Source: Cyanobium sp. C1_MAG_00004
Lineage (GTDB): Bacteria > Cyanobacteriota > Cyanobacteriia > PCC-6307 > Cyanobiaceae
Reading direction: 5' to 3'
Assembly: GCA_027486935.1 (NCBI GenBank)
Contig: JAIXOF010000016.1
Location: 1-62,131 of the forward strand
DNA: 62,131 nt
Shown: piece after piece, positions 44,473-54,122 of the stretch
How the letters are laid out: every line of letters starts with the position of its first letter
Numbering within the stretch: position 1 is the stretch's first letter
Made by a program: the position numbers and the translations under genes
Notes under the pieces: model-generated
What the model was told of the DNA's origin: nothing
What the model saw: the letters and a program-made list of their open reading frames with translations, nothing else
The model's database searches: none

Positions 44473-45287
44473 GCCTGCGGGTGGGTCTGTTCGACAGCGG
44501 CCTGGGGGGGCTCACCGTGCTGCGGCAGGTGCACGCCCACTATCCCCACTCGGCCAGCCTTTACCTGGGCGACACGGCCCGGGTTCCCTACGGCGAACGC
44601 AGCACCGAAGAGATCCGCAGCATCGCCGCCGAAGTGGTGCACTGGCTGCGGCAGCAGGGCATCGGCGTGCTGGTGATGGCCTGCAACACCTCCAATGCCC
44701 TGGCCCTGGACGTGGCCGTGGCCGAAGCCGGTGTGCCGGTGGTCGGCCTAATCGACAGCGTCGCGGCCACCCTGAGTGCGGATCGCATCGGCGTGCTAGC
44801 AACGCCGGCGACCGCCGCCAGCGGCGCCTATCGCCGGGCGATCCATGCCTGGAATCCCGACGCGGTGGTGGTCGAGGTCGGCTGCCCGGCCTTCGTGCCG
44901 CTGATCGAAGCCGGGGAGCTGCAGCACCCCGAACTGCGGCGCGCGGCCCTGACCTACCTGGCACCGCTGCTGGAGAAGAAGGTCGAGGCGATCGTGCTCG
45001 GCTGCACCCATTACCCCCTGCTGGTGCCCCTGCTGCAGGAGCTGCTGCCAGCGGACATCACCCTGGTGGATCCGGCACGGGCGGCGGTACAGCGGCTGGG
45101 CCCCCTGCTGGCCAGCCTGGGCGACCTGCCCGAAGGCGAGCAGCTGCAGGATCCCGTGCTGTCACCCCTGCTGGCGAGTCGCATCTGTGTGACCGGCTGC
45201 CCCAGGGCCTTTGCCCAGGCGGCGGCCCGCTGGTTGGGGAGCGAACCCCAGGTTGAGCAGGTTCAGCTCAAGCGGCAGCAGGCCTGA
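44469..45287 (+). CDS. murI: Glutamate racemase
   Basis: 272 residues. FDSGLGGLTVLRQV with the first catalytic region, VMACNTSNALAL with Cys, and GCTHYPLLVP with the second Cys define MurI, which makes D-glutamate for peptidoglycan without cofactor. Cytoplasmic. Begins with ATGA overlap with the amidase gene, linking precursor supply and wall turnover in one transcript. Length normal. Confidence 0.95.
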   Translation: MSLRVGLFDSGLGGLTVLRQVHAHYPHSASLYLGDTARVPYGERSTEEIRSIAAEVVHWLRQQGIGVLVMACNTSNALALDVAVAEAGVPVVGLIDSVAATLSADRIGVLATPATAASGAYRRAIHAWNPDAVVVEVGCPAFVPLIEAGELQHPELRRAALTYLAPLLEKKVEAIVLGCTHYPLLVPLLQELLPADITLVDPARAAVQRLGPLLASLGDLPEGEQLQDPVLSPLLASRICVTGCPRAFAQAAARWLGSEPQVEQVQLKRQQA

Positions 45288-45319
45288 GCCTTCTAGGATC
45301 ACGCCACAGCGGAGGTTGC

Positions 45320-46291
45320 GTGGCAACGGTTGCAGAACTGCTCCAGCCCGTCGAGGCCGATCTCGATGCCCTGCTGGCTGATCTGCGCAGCCTGATCGGT
45401 GCTGGCCACCCGATTTTGCAGGCCGCCGCCGAGCACCTGTTCGCGGCCGGAGGCAAAAGGCTGCGCCCCGGGATCGTGCTTCTGATCTCCCGGGCCATCA
45501 GCCCTGCCGGTGAACTCGAATCTCGCCATCGCCGCCTGGCCGAGATCACCGAAATGATTCACACCGCCTCGCTGGTGCACGACGATGTCGTCGACGAGGC
45601 CTCGACCCGCCGCGGTGTGGACACCGTCCACAGCCGGTTCAACCACCGCGTGGCTGTGCTGGCGGGTGATTTTCTGTTTGCCCAGGCCAGCTGGCATTTG
45701 GCGAACCTCAACGACCTGGAGGTGGTCAAGCTGCTCAGCCGCGTGATCATGGACCTGGCTGATGGCGAGGTGAAGCAGGGCCTGTTCCGCTATGACACCG
45801 GCCAGAACTTCGAGACCTACCTCGAAAAGAGCTACTGCAAGACGGCGTCCCTGATCGCCAATAGCGCCCGCGCTGCAGGGGTGCTAACCGGCCTCAACCC
45901 AGCCCAGCTCGATTCGCTCTACCGGTTCGGCCGCCAGCTGGGCCTGGCCTTCCAGGTGGTGGACGACATCCTCGATTTCACCGGCAGCGACCAACAGCTG
46001 GGCAAGCCGGCGGCCAGTGATCTGGCCAGCGGTTACCTGACGGCACCGGCCCTCTATGCGCTCGAGGAGCGGCCCGCCCTGGCCGGCCTGATCGAACGGG
46101 AATTCAGCCAGGACGGCGACCTGGAACAGGCCCTGGACCTGGTGCGCAGCAGTCAGGCCATCACCCGGTCGAGGGCCCTGGCCCAGGGTTTTGCCGACGA
46201 AGCCCGGGACGCCCTGAGCTGGCTGCCCCCCTCACCGAGCCGCAGCGCCCTGCTGGCCCTGCCCGAGTTCGTGATCAGCAGGCTGTACTGA
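45320..46291 (+). CDS. sds: All-trans polyprenyl diphosphate synthase (solanesyl type)
   Basis: 323 residues from a GTG preceded by GGAGG (45311-45315). The first Asp-rich motif LVHDDVVDEAS, GGKRLRPGIVLL, and the second motif VVDDILDF define a class I trans-prenyl synthase. Small residues before the first motif permit a long chain; in cyanobacteria this gene makes the C45 tail of plastoquinone. It lies 32 nt after murI and probably shares the transcript. Assignment of chain length is an inference. Confidence 0.92.
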   Translation: MATVAELLQPVEADLDALLADLRSLIGAGHPILQAAAEHLFAAGGKRLRPGIVLLISRAISPAGELESRHRRLAEITEMIHTASLVHDDVVDEASTRRGVDTVHSRFNHRVAVLAGDFLFAQASWHLANLNDLEVVKLLSRVIMDLADGEVKQGLFRYDTGQNFETYLEKSYCKTASLIANSARAAGVLTGLNPAQLDSLYRFGRQLGLAFQVVDDILDFTGSDQQLGKPAASDLASGYLTAPALYALEERPALAGLIEREFSQDGDLEQALDLVRSSQAITRSRALAQGFADEARDALSWLPPSPSRSALLALPEFVISRLY

Positions 46292-46331
46292 CTGCAATCT
46301 GTACTAATTGCAGGCTGTTCTGACAACAGGC

Positions 46332-47003
46332 TCATTCCGCCAGCACGACCTCGGACAAATCCTCAACCAGCCTGCAGGAGCTGGGCCACTGCAGGCCCAG
46401 TTCGGCGGCGACGCGGTCGTGACGGTGCACCAGCACGTGCACCAGACAACCGGCTGCCAGCGCCGACTGAACCCCCGCCTGCGAATCTTCAAACGCCCAA
46501 CAGACCCTGGGATCAACGCCCAGGCGCTGTGCCGCCAACCGGTAGGGGTCGGGAGCAGGTTTGCCGGCAGCCAACGCCGGGTCATCGCCATGCACCCGCA
46601 GGCTGATCGCGGCCAGCCAGGGGTGCGGCGCCTCCTTGAGGGCAACGGCCGTGCGGCTGCTGCTGGTCACCATGGCCATCGGCACACCGCGGTCCTGGCA
46701 GGCCGCGATCAGAGCAATGGCACCGGGCATGGGCTGGGCCGATGGCAGCAGCCGCTCGGCGATCGGCTGCCGCACCGCCAACAGCTCCTCGACCGAGGGA
46801 ACAACCTGGCCGGCCTGGCCGATCCAGCGACGGACCTGCTCGGCACAATCGAGCCGGCGACGACCGCGCAGCGCCAGCAACTGTTCAACCGTCAGGTGCA
46901 GGCCAAAGCGCTGGGCCGCATGTTGCCAGGCTTCGCTGTGCAGCGGCTCAGTGTCCAGCAACAGACCATCAAGATCGAACAGGCAGGCGGCTGGAAGGGG
47001 CAT
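46332..47003 (-). CDS. HAD-IA phosphatase, beta-phosphoglucomutase-like
   Basis: 223 residues from the ATG at 47003, chosen because GAGAGG lies nine bases upstream; an ATG at 47012 is the alternative. [16 protein letters not shown] is HAD motif I with the two Asp, VTSSSR motif II, and GKPAPDPY followed by [14 protein letters not shown] motifs III and IV. The cap insert after motif I is of the helical C1 type as in beta-phosphoglucomutase and sugar-phosphate phosphatases. Substrate unknown. Divergent from acsA by 49 nt. Confidence 0.88.
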   Translation of the reverse strand: MPLPAACLFDLDGLLLDTEPLHSEAWQHAAQRFGLHLTVEQLLALRGRRRLDCAEQVRRWIGQAGQVVPSVEELLAVRQPIAERLLPSAQPMPGAIALIAACQDRGVPMAMVTSSSRTAVALKEAPHPWLAAISLRVHGDDPALAAGKPAPDPYRLAAQRLGVDPRVCWAFEDSQAGVQSALAAGCLVHVLVHRHDRVAAELGLQWPSSCRLVEDLSEVVLAE

Positions 47004-47052
47004 GGAGCCCATCCTCTCAAGCCAGACTGGCCCTGCGTGTCACCATGCGCCG

Positions 47053-49038
47053 ATGAGCGACGCCAACGGGTCCAGAGCAACGATCGAGTCGGTGCTGCAG
47101 GAGCAGCGCCAGTTCGCGCCGCCCGCTGCCCTGGCCGCCACCGCCCGCATCGGCTCGATGGAGGCCTACCGCGCCCTGTGCGCCAGGGCCGAGGCCGACC
47201 CCGACGGCTTCTGGGGTGATCTGGCCCGCAGCGAACTCCATTGGTTCACGCCATTCGACACGGTGCTGGACTGGAGCAATCCACCCTTTGCCCGCTGGTT
47301 CGAAGGCGGCACCACCAACCTGAGCTTCAACTGCCTGGACCGGCACCTGAGCGGCCCCCGGGCCGACAAGACCGCCCTGATCTGGGAAGGTGAGCCCGGC
47401 GACACGCGCACCTTCACCTACCGCCAGCTGCACGCCGAGGTGTGCAAGGCGGCCAATGCCCTCAAGGCCCTGGGCATCGGCAAGGGGGACCTGGTGGCCC
47501 TCTACATGCCGATGGTCCCCGAGGCGGCGATCGCCATGCTGGCCTGCGCCCGCATCGGCGCACCCCACTCGGTGGTGTTCGGCGGCTTTTCGGCCGACGC
47601 CCTGCGGGACCGGCTGATCGACGGTGCCGCCAAGGCGGTGATCACCGCCGATGGGGGCTACCGCAAGGACAAGCCGGTGCCGCTCAAGCCGGCGGTCGAC
47701 GAGGCCCTGGCGGGCAACGGCGGCGCCCCCAGCGTCGAGCACGTGCTGGTGGTGCGGCGCATCGACGCGGACTGCGCCATGAGTGCCGGCCGCGACCACT
47801 GGTGGCATGAGCTGGTCGACGGCCAGAGCGCCACCTGCCCGGCCGAGCCCATGGCCAGCGAAGACCGCCTGTTCGTGCTGTACACCTCAGGTTCCACCGG
47901 CAAACCCAAGGGGGTGGTGCACACCACCGCCGGCTACAACCTGTGGGCCCACCTCACCTTCCAGTGGATCTTCGACATCCGCGAGGACGACATCCATTGG
48001 TGCACCGCCGATGTGGGCTGGATCACCGGCCACAGTTACATCGTCTATGGCCCCCTGTCGAACGGCGCCACCACGGTCATGTACGAAGGGGCCCCGCGGC
48101 CGAGCAAGCCCGGCGCCTTCTGGGAGGTGATCCAGAAGCACCGCTGCACGATCTTCTACACCGCCCCCACCGCGATCCGGGCGTTCATGAAGAGCGGCCG
48201 CGCCGTGCCCGATCAGTACGACATGAGCAGCCTGCGGATCCTGGGCACCGTCGGTGAGCCGATCAATCCAGAAGCCTGGATGTGGTACCGGGATGTGATC
48301 GGCGGCGACCGCTGCCCGGTGGTCGACACCTGGTGGCAGACCGAAACCGGTGGCGTGATGATCAGCCCCCTGCCGGGGGCCACCCCCACCAAGCCGGGTT
48401 CGTGCACTTTGCCGCTGCCGGGAATCGCGGCCGACATCGTCGACAAGGCTGGCAACTCGCAGGGGGCTGACCAGGGCGGCTACCTGGCCGTGCGCCGGCC
48501 CTGGCCGGGGATGATGCGCACCGTCCACGGCGACCCCGAACGTTTCAAAAAGAGCTACTGGGAGGAGGTGCGTCCCGCCGACGGTTCGTCCCTTTACTTT
48601 GCCGGTGATGGCGCCCGCCGCGATGGCGACGGCTACTTCTGGGTGATGGGCCGGGTCGATGACGTGATCAACGTCTCGGGCCATCGCCTGGGCACCATGG
48701 AGATCGAGAGCGCCCTGGTCAGCCACCCGGCCGTGGCCGAGGCCGCCGTGGTGGGCCGCCCCGACGAGCTCAAGGGCGAAGGCATCGTCGCCTTCGTCAC
48801 CCTCGAAGCCGGCCGCAGCGGCGATGACGCCCTGGTGGCAGAACTGCGCAGCCACGTCGGCAAAGAGATCGGCCCGATCGCCCGACCCGACGAGATCCGC
48901 TTCAGCGATGCCCTGCCCAAGACCCGCAGCGGCAAGATCATGCGCCGCATCCTGCGGGCGCTGGCCGATGGCCAGGAGGTCAGCGGCGACACCAGCACCC
49001 TCGAGGACCGCTCGGTCCTCGACGCGTTGCGGCAATGA
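47053..49038 (+). CDS. acsA: Acetyl-CoA synthetase
   Basis: 661 residues from the ATG at 47053. [15 protein letters not shown] is the AMP-binding P-loop, WWQTETGG the A5 motif, [20 protein letters not shown] the A7/hinge region and [13 protein letters not shown] holds the C-terminal catalytic Lys, often regulated by acetylation. It activates acetate to acetyl-CoA in the cytoplasm. The stop overlaps the next gene (ATGA). Length fits the Acs family. Antisense open frames are shadows. Confidence 0.96.
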   Translation: MSDANGSRATIESVLQEQRQFAPPAALAATARIGSMEAYRALCARAEADPDGFWGDLARSELHWFTPFDTVLDWSNPPFARWFEGGTTNLSFNCLDRHLSGPRADKTALIWEGEPGDTRTFTYRQLHAEVCKAANALKALGIGKGDLVALYMPMVPEAAIAMLACARIGAPHSVVFGGFSADALRDRLIDGAAKAVITADGGYRKDKPVPLKPAVDEALAGNGGAPSVEHVLVVRRIDADCAMSAGRDHWWHELVDGQSATCPAEPMASEDRLFVLYTSGSTGKPKGVVHTTAGYNLWAHLTFQWIFDIREDDIHWCTADVGWITGHSYIVYGPLSNGATTVMYEGAPRPSKPGAFWEVIQKHRCTIFYTAPTAIRAFMKSGRAVPDQYDMSSLRILGTVGEPINPEAWMWYRDVIGGDRCPVVDTWWQTETGGVMISPLPGATPTKPGSCTLPLPGIAADIVDKAGNSQGADQGGYLAVRRPWPGMMRTVHGDPERFKKSYWEEVRPADGSSLYFAGDGARRDGDGYFWVMGRVDDVINVSGHRLGTMEIESALVSHPAVAEAAVVGRPDELKGEGIVAFVTLEAGRSGDDALVAELRSHVGKEIGPIARPDEIRFSDALPKTRSGKIMRRILRALADGQEVSGDTSTLEDRSVLDALRQ

Positions 49039-50612
49039 ACCAATCAGCGGCAGGGCCAGGGCCGGGGGCAGGAGGGGTCTACCGCAACCAGCTGCTGGCC
49101 CTTGTGGGCCTGGGGCTGGTCTTTCGGCTGGTGCTGGCCCTGATCCTGCCGCCCGGTTACGACGAGAGTTACTACCTCTTCTATGGGCAGAACCCCGGCC
49201 TCAGTTACTTCGACCATCCCCTGGCGGTGGGACTGTGGGCCTGGTTGGGGCTGCATGTGGCACCGCTGCTGCCGGCCAACCCCGTCCTGGCGCTGCGGTT
49301 GCCGGGGCTGATCAGTTACAGCGTCGCCCTGGTGCTGCTGGCCGAGGCGAGCCGCCTGTGGTTCGGCCGCCGGGCCGCCCTGCTGACCGCCGCCGTTGGC
49401 ACGGTCTCGCCCCTGTTGTTTGCCTGCGGCGGCCTGCTGCTACTGCCCGACAGCCCGCTGCTGCTGCTGCTGAGCCTGCTGTTGTGGTGGTTGGCACGGC
49501 ACCCGCTCAACGCCCCCCGCAGCCCGCAGGCCTCGCTGATCTTCGGCCTGATTCTGGGGCTGCTGAGCCTGTGCAAATACCACGCCCTGCTGCTGATCCT
49601 GACGCTGGTTGTGGCCCGTCTCGCCAATTCGATCCAGCGGCGCCAGCTCCAGATCGGCGACACGGCGCTGGTGTTCGGTGGCTGGTTGGCGGCCAGCTGG
49701 CCCCTGTGGCTGTGGAACCTGCAGAACGGCTGGGTGTCGTTCGCCTTTCACAGCGGGCGCACCACGGGGGTCAGCGGCTTTCACTGGCAGGGGCCACCGC
49801 TGTTTCTGCTGAGCCAGCTGGCCCTGCTGTTCCCCAGCATCGGCGTGCTGCTGCTGGTGGCCCTGCTGCGGCCCAGGGCCCCAGCCAGCCCCGAGGCCGC
49901 TGCCGGCACCAACTTGCTAAGGCTGCTGGCGATTCCCCAGCTGGTGCTGTTTCTGCTGTTGGCCGGCCGAATGCAGGTGCTCTCCAGCTGGTTGGTGCCG
50001 GCCTGGTGGCTGCTGCTGCCCCTGGCCGGGGCTTGTCTGGCCGCGCCGGGGTGTCTGCAACGGCTGTGGCTGCGGGTTGTGGCCGTGATCACGGTGGTCG
50101 CCGTGCCGCTGCTGAGCCTGGCGGCGGCGGCCCATGTGCGCTGGGGGATCGCCCGATCCCTGCTGCCCGCTGAGGTGGACACCTCGGGCCAGCTGTTGGC
50201 CCCCGGGGCCCTGCGTCAGGCGTTGCAACAGCGCCCTGCCATCTGGCAGGCGCTGGTCCAGGCCGAGGTGATCGGCTCCAACCGCTACGAGCTGCCGGGC
50301 TTCATGGCCCTGGCCCTGCGGGGCTACAGCCAGGCGGCCTACACCGCCTACTCGGGCGACAACCGGGGGTTTGATCAATGGCGCCAGCGCCTGAACCCCA
50401 GGGCCAGCCGCGGTGTGCTGTTTGCCGTGGTGGGCGACTACGACCCGCTGCAGTCGCTGCAGCAGAGCGGCCCCTCCCAGCCCTGGCGATTTGGCCCGCT
50501 GCAGCCCCTGGGACGGGTGCAGGTCACGCGGGCCGGTCAACCGGCTGCCCTACTCGAGTTCTATGCCTATGACCCGAGCCTGGTCAGCCGAGCGAGCGGG
50601 CCCAACCGTTGA
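49035..50612 (+). CDS. ArnT/PMT-like membrane glycosyltransferase
   Basis: 525 residues. Strongly hydrophobic with about 11 or 12 membrane segments, followed by a soluble C-terminal part of about 140 residues. [21 protein letters not shown], near the first loop, carries the acidic DE pair typical of GT-C enzymes that use polyprenyl-phosphate sugars, and [15 protein letters not shown] matches the ArnT/PMT_2 pattern. It may glycosylate lipid A-like, polysaccharide or protein acceptors on the outer face of the membrane. ATGA overlap with acsA. The 3' end overlaps the convergent DUF1350 gene by 29 nt. Confidence 0.82.
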   Translation: MNQSAAGPGPGAGGVYRNQLLALVGLGLVFRLVLALILPPGYDESYYLFYGQNPGLSYFDHPLAVGLWAWLGLHVAPLLPANPVLALRLPGLISYSVALVLLAEASRLWFGRRAALLTAAVGTVSPLLFACGGLLLLPDSPLLLLLSLLLWWLARHPLNAPRSPQASLIFGLILGLLSLCKYHALLLILTLVVARLANSIQRRQLQIGDTALVFGGWLAASWPLWLWNLQNGWVSFAFHSGRTTGVSGFHWQGPPLFLLSQLALLFPSIGVLLLVALLRPRAPASPEAAAGTNLLRLLAIPQLVLFLLLAGRMQVLSSWLVPAWWLLLPLAGACLAAPGCLQRLWLRVVAVITVVAVPLLSLAAAAHVRWGIARSLLPAEVDTSGQLLAPGALRQALQQRPAIWQALVQAEVIGSNRYELPGFMALALRGYSQAAYTAYSGDNRGFDQWRQRLNPRASRGVLFAVVGDYDPLQSLQQSGPSQPWRFGPLQPLGRVQVTRAGQPAALLEFYAYDPSLVSRASGPNR

Positions 50613-51342
50613 CCTGATCGGCCAGCTGCTCAATGCGACGGCCCCGGGCCGGATCGTCGGCCCAGCGACCCAGCAGCTGCCGCCGCAGGCCCCCGCTGGC
50701 CGGGCTGAGGTGGTCGCCCGGCAGTTCCAGCAGTTCCGAGGCATCGTCGGGCCGCGCCCGCAGGGCATCCAGCAGCCGGGCGCTCTGATCGATGCCGTCA
50801 CCGGCAAAGCGCACCAGCAGGTTGCGGCGTTGCCGGTAGGTCTGCTGAACCTGGGCCAGGGTGGCCGCCGGCGATGGACTGAATTCACTGCGAAAGCCGA
50901 ACTGCTGCCCCAGTTCAGCCAGCAGGGGCACCGAGCGCTCGGCCGAAAAATTGTTGAAGCTGAGGGACACCAGGGCCGTACTGCCGCGGCCGCTGTCGGG
51001 AGCCAGCAGATGGAGTTTGCAGCCCAGACTGTGCCCCAGCCGCAACACCAGCGGCGGGGTGACGCCCGACTGCTGCCGCAACTCGCGAAACCGGCGCCAG
51101 GCCGTGTTGGCCTGCTGCTGATGGTCAAACCCGGGCACATAGCTCCAGGCGCGCACCTGCCAGCCCAGCTGGGCCAGGGCTTCCAGCAGCCGCCGGTAAC
51201 TGAGCTGGGGGGTGGCTGAGAGGTAGCTGCCGCCGATGAACTCAACCAGCGGCGGCGGCTGGGAACGGGACAGGGGCTGGGGCTGGGGCTGAGCGATGGG
51301 ATCGAGCAGCCATAGATCCCCGCTGGATCGCCACCGGACCAT
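50584..51342 (-). CDS. DUF1350 alpha/beta-hydrolase-like protein
   Basis: 252 residues. LVEFIGGSYLSATPQLSYRRLL, VRAWSYVPGFDHQQQAN and RLGHSLGCKLHLL with a G-H-S-L-G nucleophile elbow match the DUF1350 family of cyanobacteria and plants. The Ser elbow suggests hydrolase activity, but family members have no known substrate. ATG start 3 nt after the prxQ stop, so co-transcribed. Its last codons overlap the end of the convergent glycosyltransferase gene. Confidence 0.82.
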   Translation of the reverse strand: MVRWRSSGDLWLLDPIAQPQPQPLSRSQPPPLVEFIGGSYLSATPQLSYRRLLEALAQLGWQVRAWSYVPGFDHQQQANTAWRRFRELRQQSGVTPPLVLRLGHSLGCKLHLLAPDSGRGSTALVSLSFNNFSAERSVPLLAELGQQFGFRSEFSPSPAATLAQVQQTYRQRRNLLVRFAGDGIDQSARLLDALRARPDDASELLELPGDHLSPASGGLRRQLLGRWADDPARGRRIEQLADQVNGWARSLG

Positions 51343-51345
51343 GGC

Positions 51346-51804
51346 TCAGGGCCTCTGCAGACGCTGCAGGACCGACAGGGCCTCGCGCTGGTGCGCCGCC
51401 CCGTCGAGCAGGTTGTTGAACACATGCCGGATGACCCCGGCTGGATCGATCAGATAGGTCACCCGGCCGGGCAACAGACCCAGCACCGCCGGCACGCCGA
51501 AGGCGCGCCGCAGGGCATTGCCCCTGTCCACCAGCAAGGGGAAGGGGAGCTGATGGCGACTGGCAAAGCGCTGGTGACTGGCCCCGTCGTCACCGCTGAC
51601 ACCCCAGACCTCGGCGCCGAGGGCCTGCAGGTCCCCATAGCCATCACGGAAGGCACAGGCTTCGGCGGTGCAGCCGGGGGTGTCGTCCTTGGGATAGAAG
51701 AACAGCACCAGCCAGCGGCCCTCCAGCTGGTCGCTGCGTCGTTCGACGCCCTGCTGGTCGAGCGCGACCACCTGCGGCGCCCGATCTCCGACTACCAGCC
51801 CCAT
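51346..51804 (-). CDS. prxQ: Peroxiredoxin Q (BCP family)
   Basis: 152 residues. FFYPKDDTPGCTAEACAFRD holds the peroxidatic Cys45 and the resolving Cys50 five residues later, the atypical 2-Cys PrxQ pattern. It reduces hydroperoxides with thioredoxin. The second half (YLIDPAGVIRHVF) is normal. First gene of a two-gene unit with DUF1350. The stop and next start are 3 nt apart. Cytoplasmic. Confidence 0.94.
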   Translation of the reverse strand: MGLVVGDRAPQVVALDQQGVERRSDQLEGRWLVLFFYPKDDTPGCTAEACAFRDGYGDLQALGAEVWGVSGDDGASHQRFASRHQLPFPLLVDRGNALRRAFGVPAVLGLLPGRVTYLIDPAGVIRHVFNNLLDGAAHQREALSVLQRLQRP

Positions 51805-51854
51805 GCCTGCTCTTCAACGGGACGTCACCCTAGACAGCTCTGAGACGATGGGGG

Positions 51855-52739
51855 ATGTGGCAGGTCCATGGGGGCATGGTTGATCCGAGCGACCAGTGGC
51901 AGCAGCGGGATCTGCTGGGACTGCTGGGTACCCCAGTCACCCCGGAGCCGGTAACCCCTGAGCCGGTAACCCCTGAGCCAATACAGGCGTCTGCAGAACC
52001 GACATCCCCTGGAGCCGTCGCGGCCCCGAGGGCCCTGCTGATCCTGGACACCGAGACCACGGGCCTGAACCCCGACCAGGGGCAATGCATCGAGGTCGGG
52101 GCGATTCTGTTTGCGGTGGCCGAGCGGGCCGTGTTGAGTCAGGTCTCGTTCCTGCTGCCCTGCGATCACAACGCGGCCCAGGCGATCAACGGCATCGCCG
52201 CCGAGGTGACCCGTCTGCAGCAGCCCTGGCAGGCCGGCCTGACCTGCTTTGAAGCCATGGTCGAGCACTGCGATGCGGTGCTGGCCCACAACGCCGCCTT
52301 TGACCGTCAGTGGTTCACAGCTGGCGGCATGCTGCCGCCGATCGCGCGGCCCTGGATCTGCTCGATGGAGGACATCCACTGGCCGGCCGAACGTCAGCTG
52401 CGTCCCACCCCATCGGTGCGGGACCTGGCCCTGGCCTATGGGGTTCCGGTGTGGGCCGCACACCGGGCCCTGACCGACTGCATCTACCTGGCCCAGGTGC
52501 TTGAGCGCTGCGAGCAGCTTGAACAGCTGCTGCAGGCCGCCCTGGAACCTCGCCAGTTGTTTCGCGCCAAGCTGGGCTACAACGAACGCCACCAGGCCAA
52601 GCAGGCCGGCTTTCGTTGGAACGACCCGGTGCCCGGGGCCTGGACCCGGCGGCTCAGCCTGCGGGAGGCCAGGGCCCTGCCCTTTGCGGTCCAGGCGGTC
52701 GAAACGGCCGAAGCACTCTCCGAGCGCAACGCCGCCTGA
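51855..52739 (+). CDS. DEDDh 3'-5' exonuclease, DNA pol III epsilon-like
   Basis: 294 residues from the ATG at 51855; an ATG at 51876 would remove seven. A repeat-bearing N-terminal linker of about 60 residues is followed by the exonuclease domain: LLILDTETTGL (Exo I), AHNAAFDRQW (Exo II) and HRALTDCIYLA (Exo III, DEDDh histidine). About 70 residues beyond contain EARALPFAV and a Lys/Arg-rich section (KLGYNERHQAKQAGF), which resembles a C-terminal nucleic-acid-binding extension of unknown type. It may be a proofreading or repair nuclease separate from DnaQ. Confidence 0.85.
   Translation: MWQVHGGMVDPSDQWQQRDLLGLLGTPVTPEPVTPEPVTPEPIQASAEPTSPGAVAAPRALLILDTETTGLNPDQGQCIEVGAILFAVAERAVLSQVSFLLPCDHNAAQAINGIAAEVTRLQQPWQAGLTCFEAMVEHCDAVLAHNAAFDRQWFTAGGMLPPIARPWICSMEDIHWPAERQLRPTPSVRDLALAYGVPVWAAHRALTDCIYLAQVLERCEQLEQLLQAALEPRQLFRAKLGYNERHQAKQAGFRWNDPVPGAWTRRLSLREARALPFAVQAVETAEALSERNAA
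51945..51979 (+). repeat. 15-bp tandem repeat in the exonuclease linker
   Basis: GAGCCGGTAACCCCT occurs at 51945-51959 and 51960-51974, then a third partial copy to 51979, giving TPEPVTPEPVTPEP. The period keeps the reading frame. Confidence 0.85.
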
Positions 52740-52829
52740 GACGGCCCTCCCTGAGGCGGGCCTCCCTGGGGCGGGGCGCTCCCAAAACCGCGATCCGTGG
52801 TCAAGCTGAAGATGTGACCCGGAGGGTCC

Positions 52830-53072
52830 TTGATCAGTCGCGCGAAGCCGGTCAGAAGGCAGTTGCAACAGCAGCTGATGCAGTGGCAGGCGGCTCGCAC
52901 CTGGGCACGGCTGATTCGGGAGGCCGAATGCCTCTGGCATGTGGATGTTCGGGCCCTGCATCGGCTGGCCGCCGAAGAGCTGGGCCAGCTGCTTCAGGAG
53001 GTGCCACCGACCCTGCGGCCCCGGGTCAACCGCTGGCTGCAGGGCTTTGGGGTTGTCACCCGCCTGGGGTGA
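52830..53072 (+). CDS. Small basic helical protein, unknown
   Basis: 80 residues from a TTG with GGAGGG at 52821-52826. Arg/Gln-rich amphipathic helices: PVRRQLQQQLMQWQAARTW, then IREAECLWHVDVRALHRLA and VPPTLRPRVNRWLQG. No membrane segment, no known domain. The good ribosome site and codon usage support a real gene. Alone on its strand, facing the tRNA-Pro gene. 52740-52829 holds only GC-rich sequence with no feature I can name. Confidence 0.62.
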   Translation: MISRAKPVRRQLQQQLMQWQAARTWARLIREAECLWHVDVRALHRLAAEELGQLLQEVPPTLRPRVNRWLQGFGVVTRLG

Positions 53073-53105
53073 TCCCGCCGCTGCAAGCCAGCAAACGGCG
53101 GGTAC

Positions 53106-53131
53106 AAAAAAACCGCTCCGAGCGGGAGCGG
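53106..53131 (-). terminator. Intrinsic terminator of tRNA-Pro
   Basis: On the minus strand CCGCTCC (53125-53131) pairs with GGAGCGG (53113-53119) around a 5-nt loop and runs into seven T (complement of A at 53106-53112). It lies 44 nt after the tRNA 3' end. Confidence 0.85.
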
Positions 53132-53175
53132 CTGAACACGATCGCTTCAGACTGAAGGGATCGACCGGTGTGAAA

Positions 53176-53249
53176 TCGGAGCGGCGGGATTTGAACCCAC
53201 GACCCCCACTACCCCAAAGTGGTGCGCTACCAAGCTGCGCTACGCCCCG
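53176..53249 (-). tRNA. tRNA-Pro (anticodon GGG)
   Basis: 74-nt cloverleaf. The acceptor stem pairs CGGGGCG with CGCTCCG (one G-T) and the discriminator is A; CCA is not encoded. The anticodon stem CCACT/AGTGG encloses the loop TTGGGGT, so the anticodon is GGG, reading CCC/CCU. TTCAAATC is present in the T loop. A terminator with seven T lies about 44 nt downstream. Confidence 0.95.
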
Positions 53250-53261
53250 GTGACATGGAAG

Positions 53262-53612
53262 CTACCACAGCTCTTTACGGCGCTTGATGCGCTGAAGCAG
53301 CCGGCCCGAGAGCGGCTCGCGGGACTGGCCCGCGTAACCGCGCAGACGCAGCTGGCAGGCCAGCAGGCGCAGCTCGGCCAGGCTCATCGAGGCCAGACGC
53401 AGCTCGGGCAGCTGCCGCCAGGCCCGGGTTGGCGCCGGCAGCGCCCCAGCGCCCTGGCGGCCCAGCAGGGTCAACAGGGCTCCACTGGCCATCCACTCGG
53501 GCACCAGCACCACCAGCACCGCCAGCAGGCCGTAAAGCTCGACCAACCCCCTGGGCAGGGGATGCAGCGGTCTGTCCCCCTGCGGGGTGGGTGACGAGGG
53601 CGGACGGCTCAC
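53262..53612 (-). CDS. Small membrane protein, last gene of the msrA unit
   Basis: 116 residues from a GTG that overlaps the upstream stop (GTGA). One hydrophobic segment (about 27-52, LYGLLAVLVVLVPEWMASG) is followed by a soluble basic part with SLAELRLLACQLRLRGYAG and RIKRRKELW. The L-R-x-L-A-x-x-L-x-x-x-G pattern resembles a SAP-like helix pair, but I would not assign it. Function unknown. Four short minus-strand genes from msrA to here are nearly contiguous. Confidence 0.65.
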   Translation of the reverse strand: MSRPPSSPTPQGDRPLHPLPRGLVELYGLLAVLVVLVPEWMASGALLTLLGRQGAGALPAPTRAWRQLPELRLASMSLAELRLLACQLRLRGYAGQSREPLSGRLLQRIKRRKELW

Positions 53613-53800
53613 AGACTCAGGGACGCCGACACCGGCGCCGACACGGGGACGGGTTGACTCTGCAGAGCGGTGGTTCCATCGCGCCAGCGCAACGGCGGCT
53701 CCCCGGGCTGCAGGCGCACCGTCCAGAACACCAGGGCAAAACAGAGTCCGATGGTGGCAACGATCGACACAATCACCACCCGGTCAGGCAAGGGAGTCAT
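53609..53800 (-). CDS. 63-residue single-pass membrane protein
   Basis: One N-terminal membrane helix (DRVVIVSIVATIGLCFALVFW) and a short Ser/Pro/Val-rich tail. No family recognised. The start overlaps the upstream stop (TGATG) and the stop overlaps the next start (GTGA), so it is embedded in a translationally coupled string with the genes on both sides. Confidence 0.6.
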   Translation of the reverse strand: MTPLPDRVVIVSIVATIGLCFALVFWTVRLQPGEPPLRWRDGTTALQSQPVPVSAPVSASLSL

Positions 53801-54114
53801 CAGACGCTTTCGGTACGCATACAGGTTGTGCGCTGGGGCAGCTGCTCGAGAATCAGCTGATCGCCCCGCAGGATCAGGGTCATCAGCTCATTGCGGTAGA
53901 CGATGCCCACAATCGGCGCTTCGCCTGCCGATGGCTGTTGCGCCCGAAACAGCGTCATCCGGTAGCGGCCGGTGAGCAACGAGGCCTGGGCCTCATTGCG
54001 CTCGATCACCACCGGTCCCTGCTCGGCGCACAGAAAGGTCTCCTTGGTGGCGTAGTCCTCCCACCAGGGCGAGCCCATCGCCAGCAGGGGCAGCAACAGG
54101 AGAGCAGGCACCAT
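53800..54114 (-). CDS. Small secreted protein, possibly lysozyme-inhibitor-like
   Basis: 104 residues. A short signal (LLLLPLLAMGS) is followed by an all-beta pattern: TFLCAEQGPVVIERNEAQA, YRMTLFRAQQ, GIVYRNELMTLILRGDQLIL and TTCMRTESV with two cysteines that could form a disulfide. The arrangement of an early Cys, Y-R-N strand and G-D-x-(L/A)-x-L before a late Cys resembles MliC-type lysozyme inhibitors, but that is a weak by-eye match. Starts 8 nt after the msrA stop and ends by TGATG overlap. Confidence 0.6.
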   Translation of the reverse strand: MVPALLLLPLLAMGSPWWEDYATKETFLCAEQGPVVIERNEAQASLLTGRYRMTLFRAQQPSAGEAPIVGIVYRNELMTLILRGDQLILEQLPQRTTCMRTESV

Positions 54115-54122
54115 GGCCGGCG

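Noticed and set aside
50378-50572. Short plus-strand frame inside the glycosyltransferase gene
   Set aside because: Shares the strand but in another frame; no start context and no homology visible.
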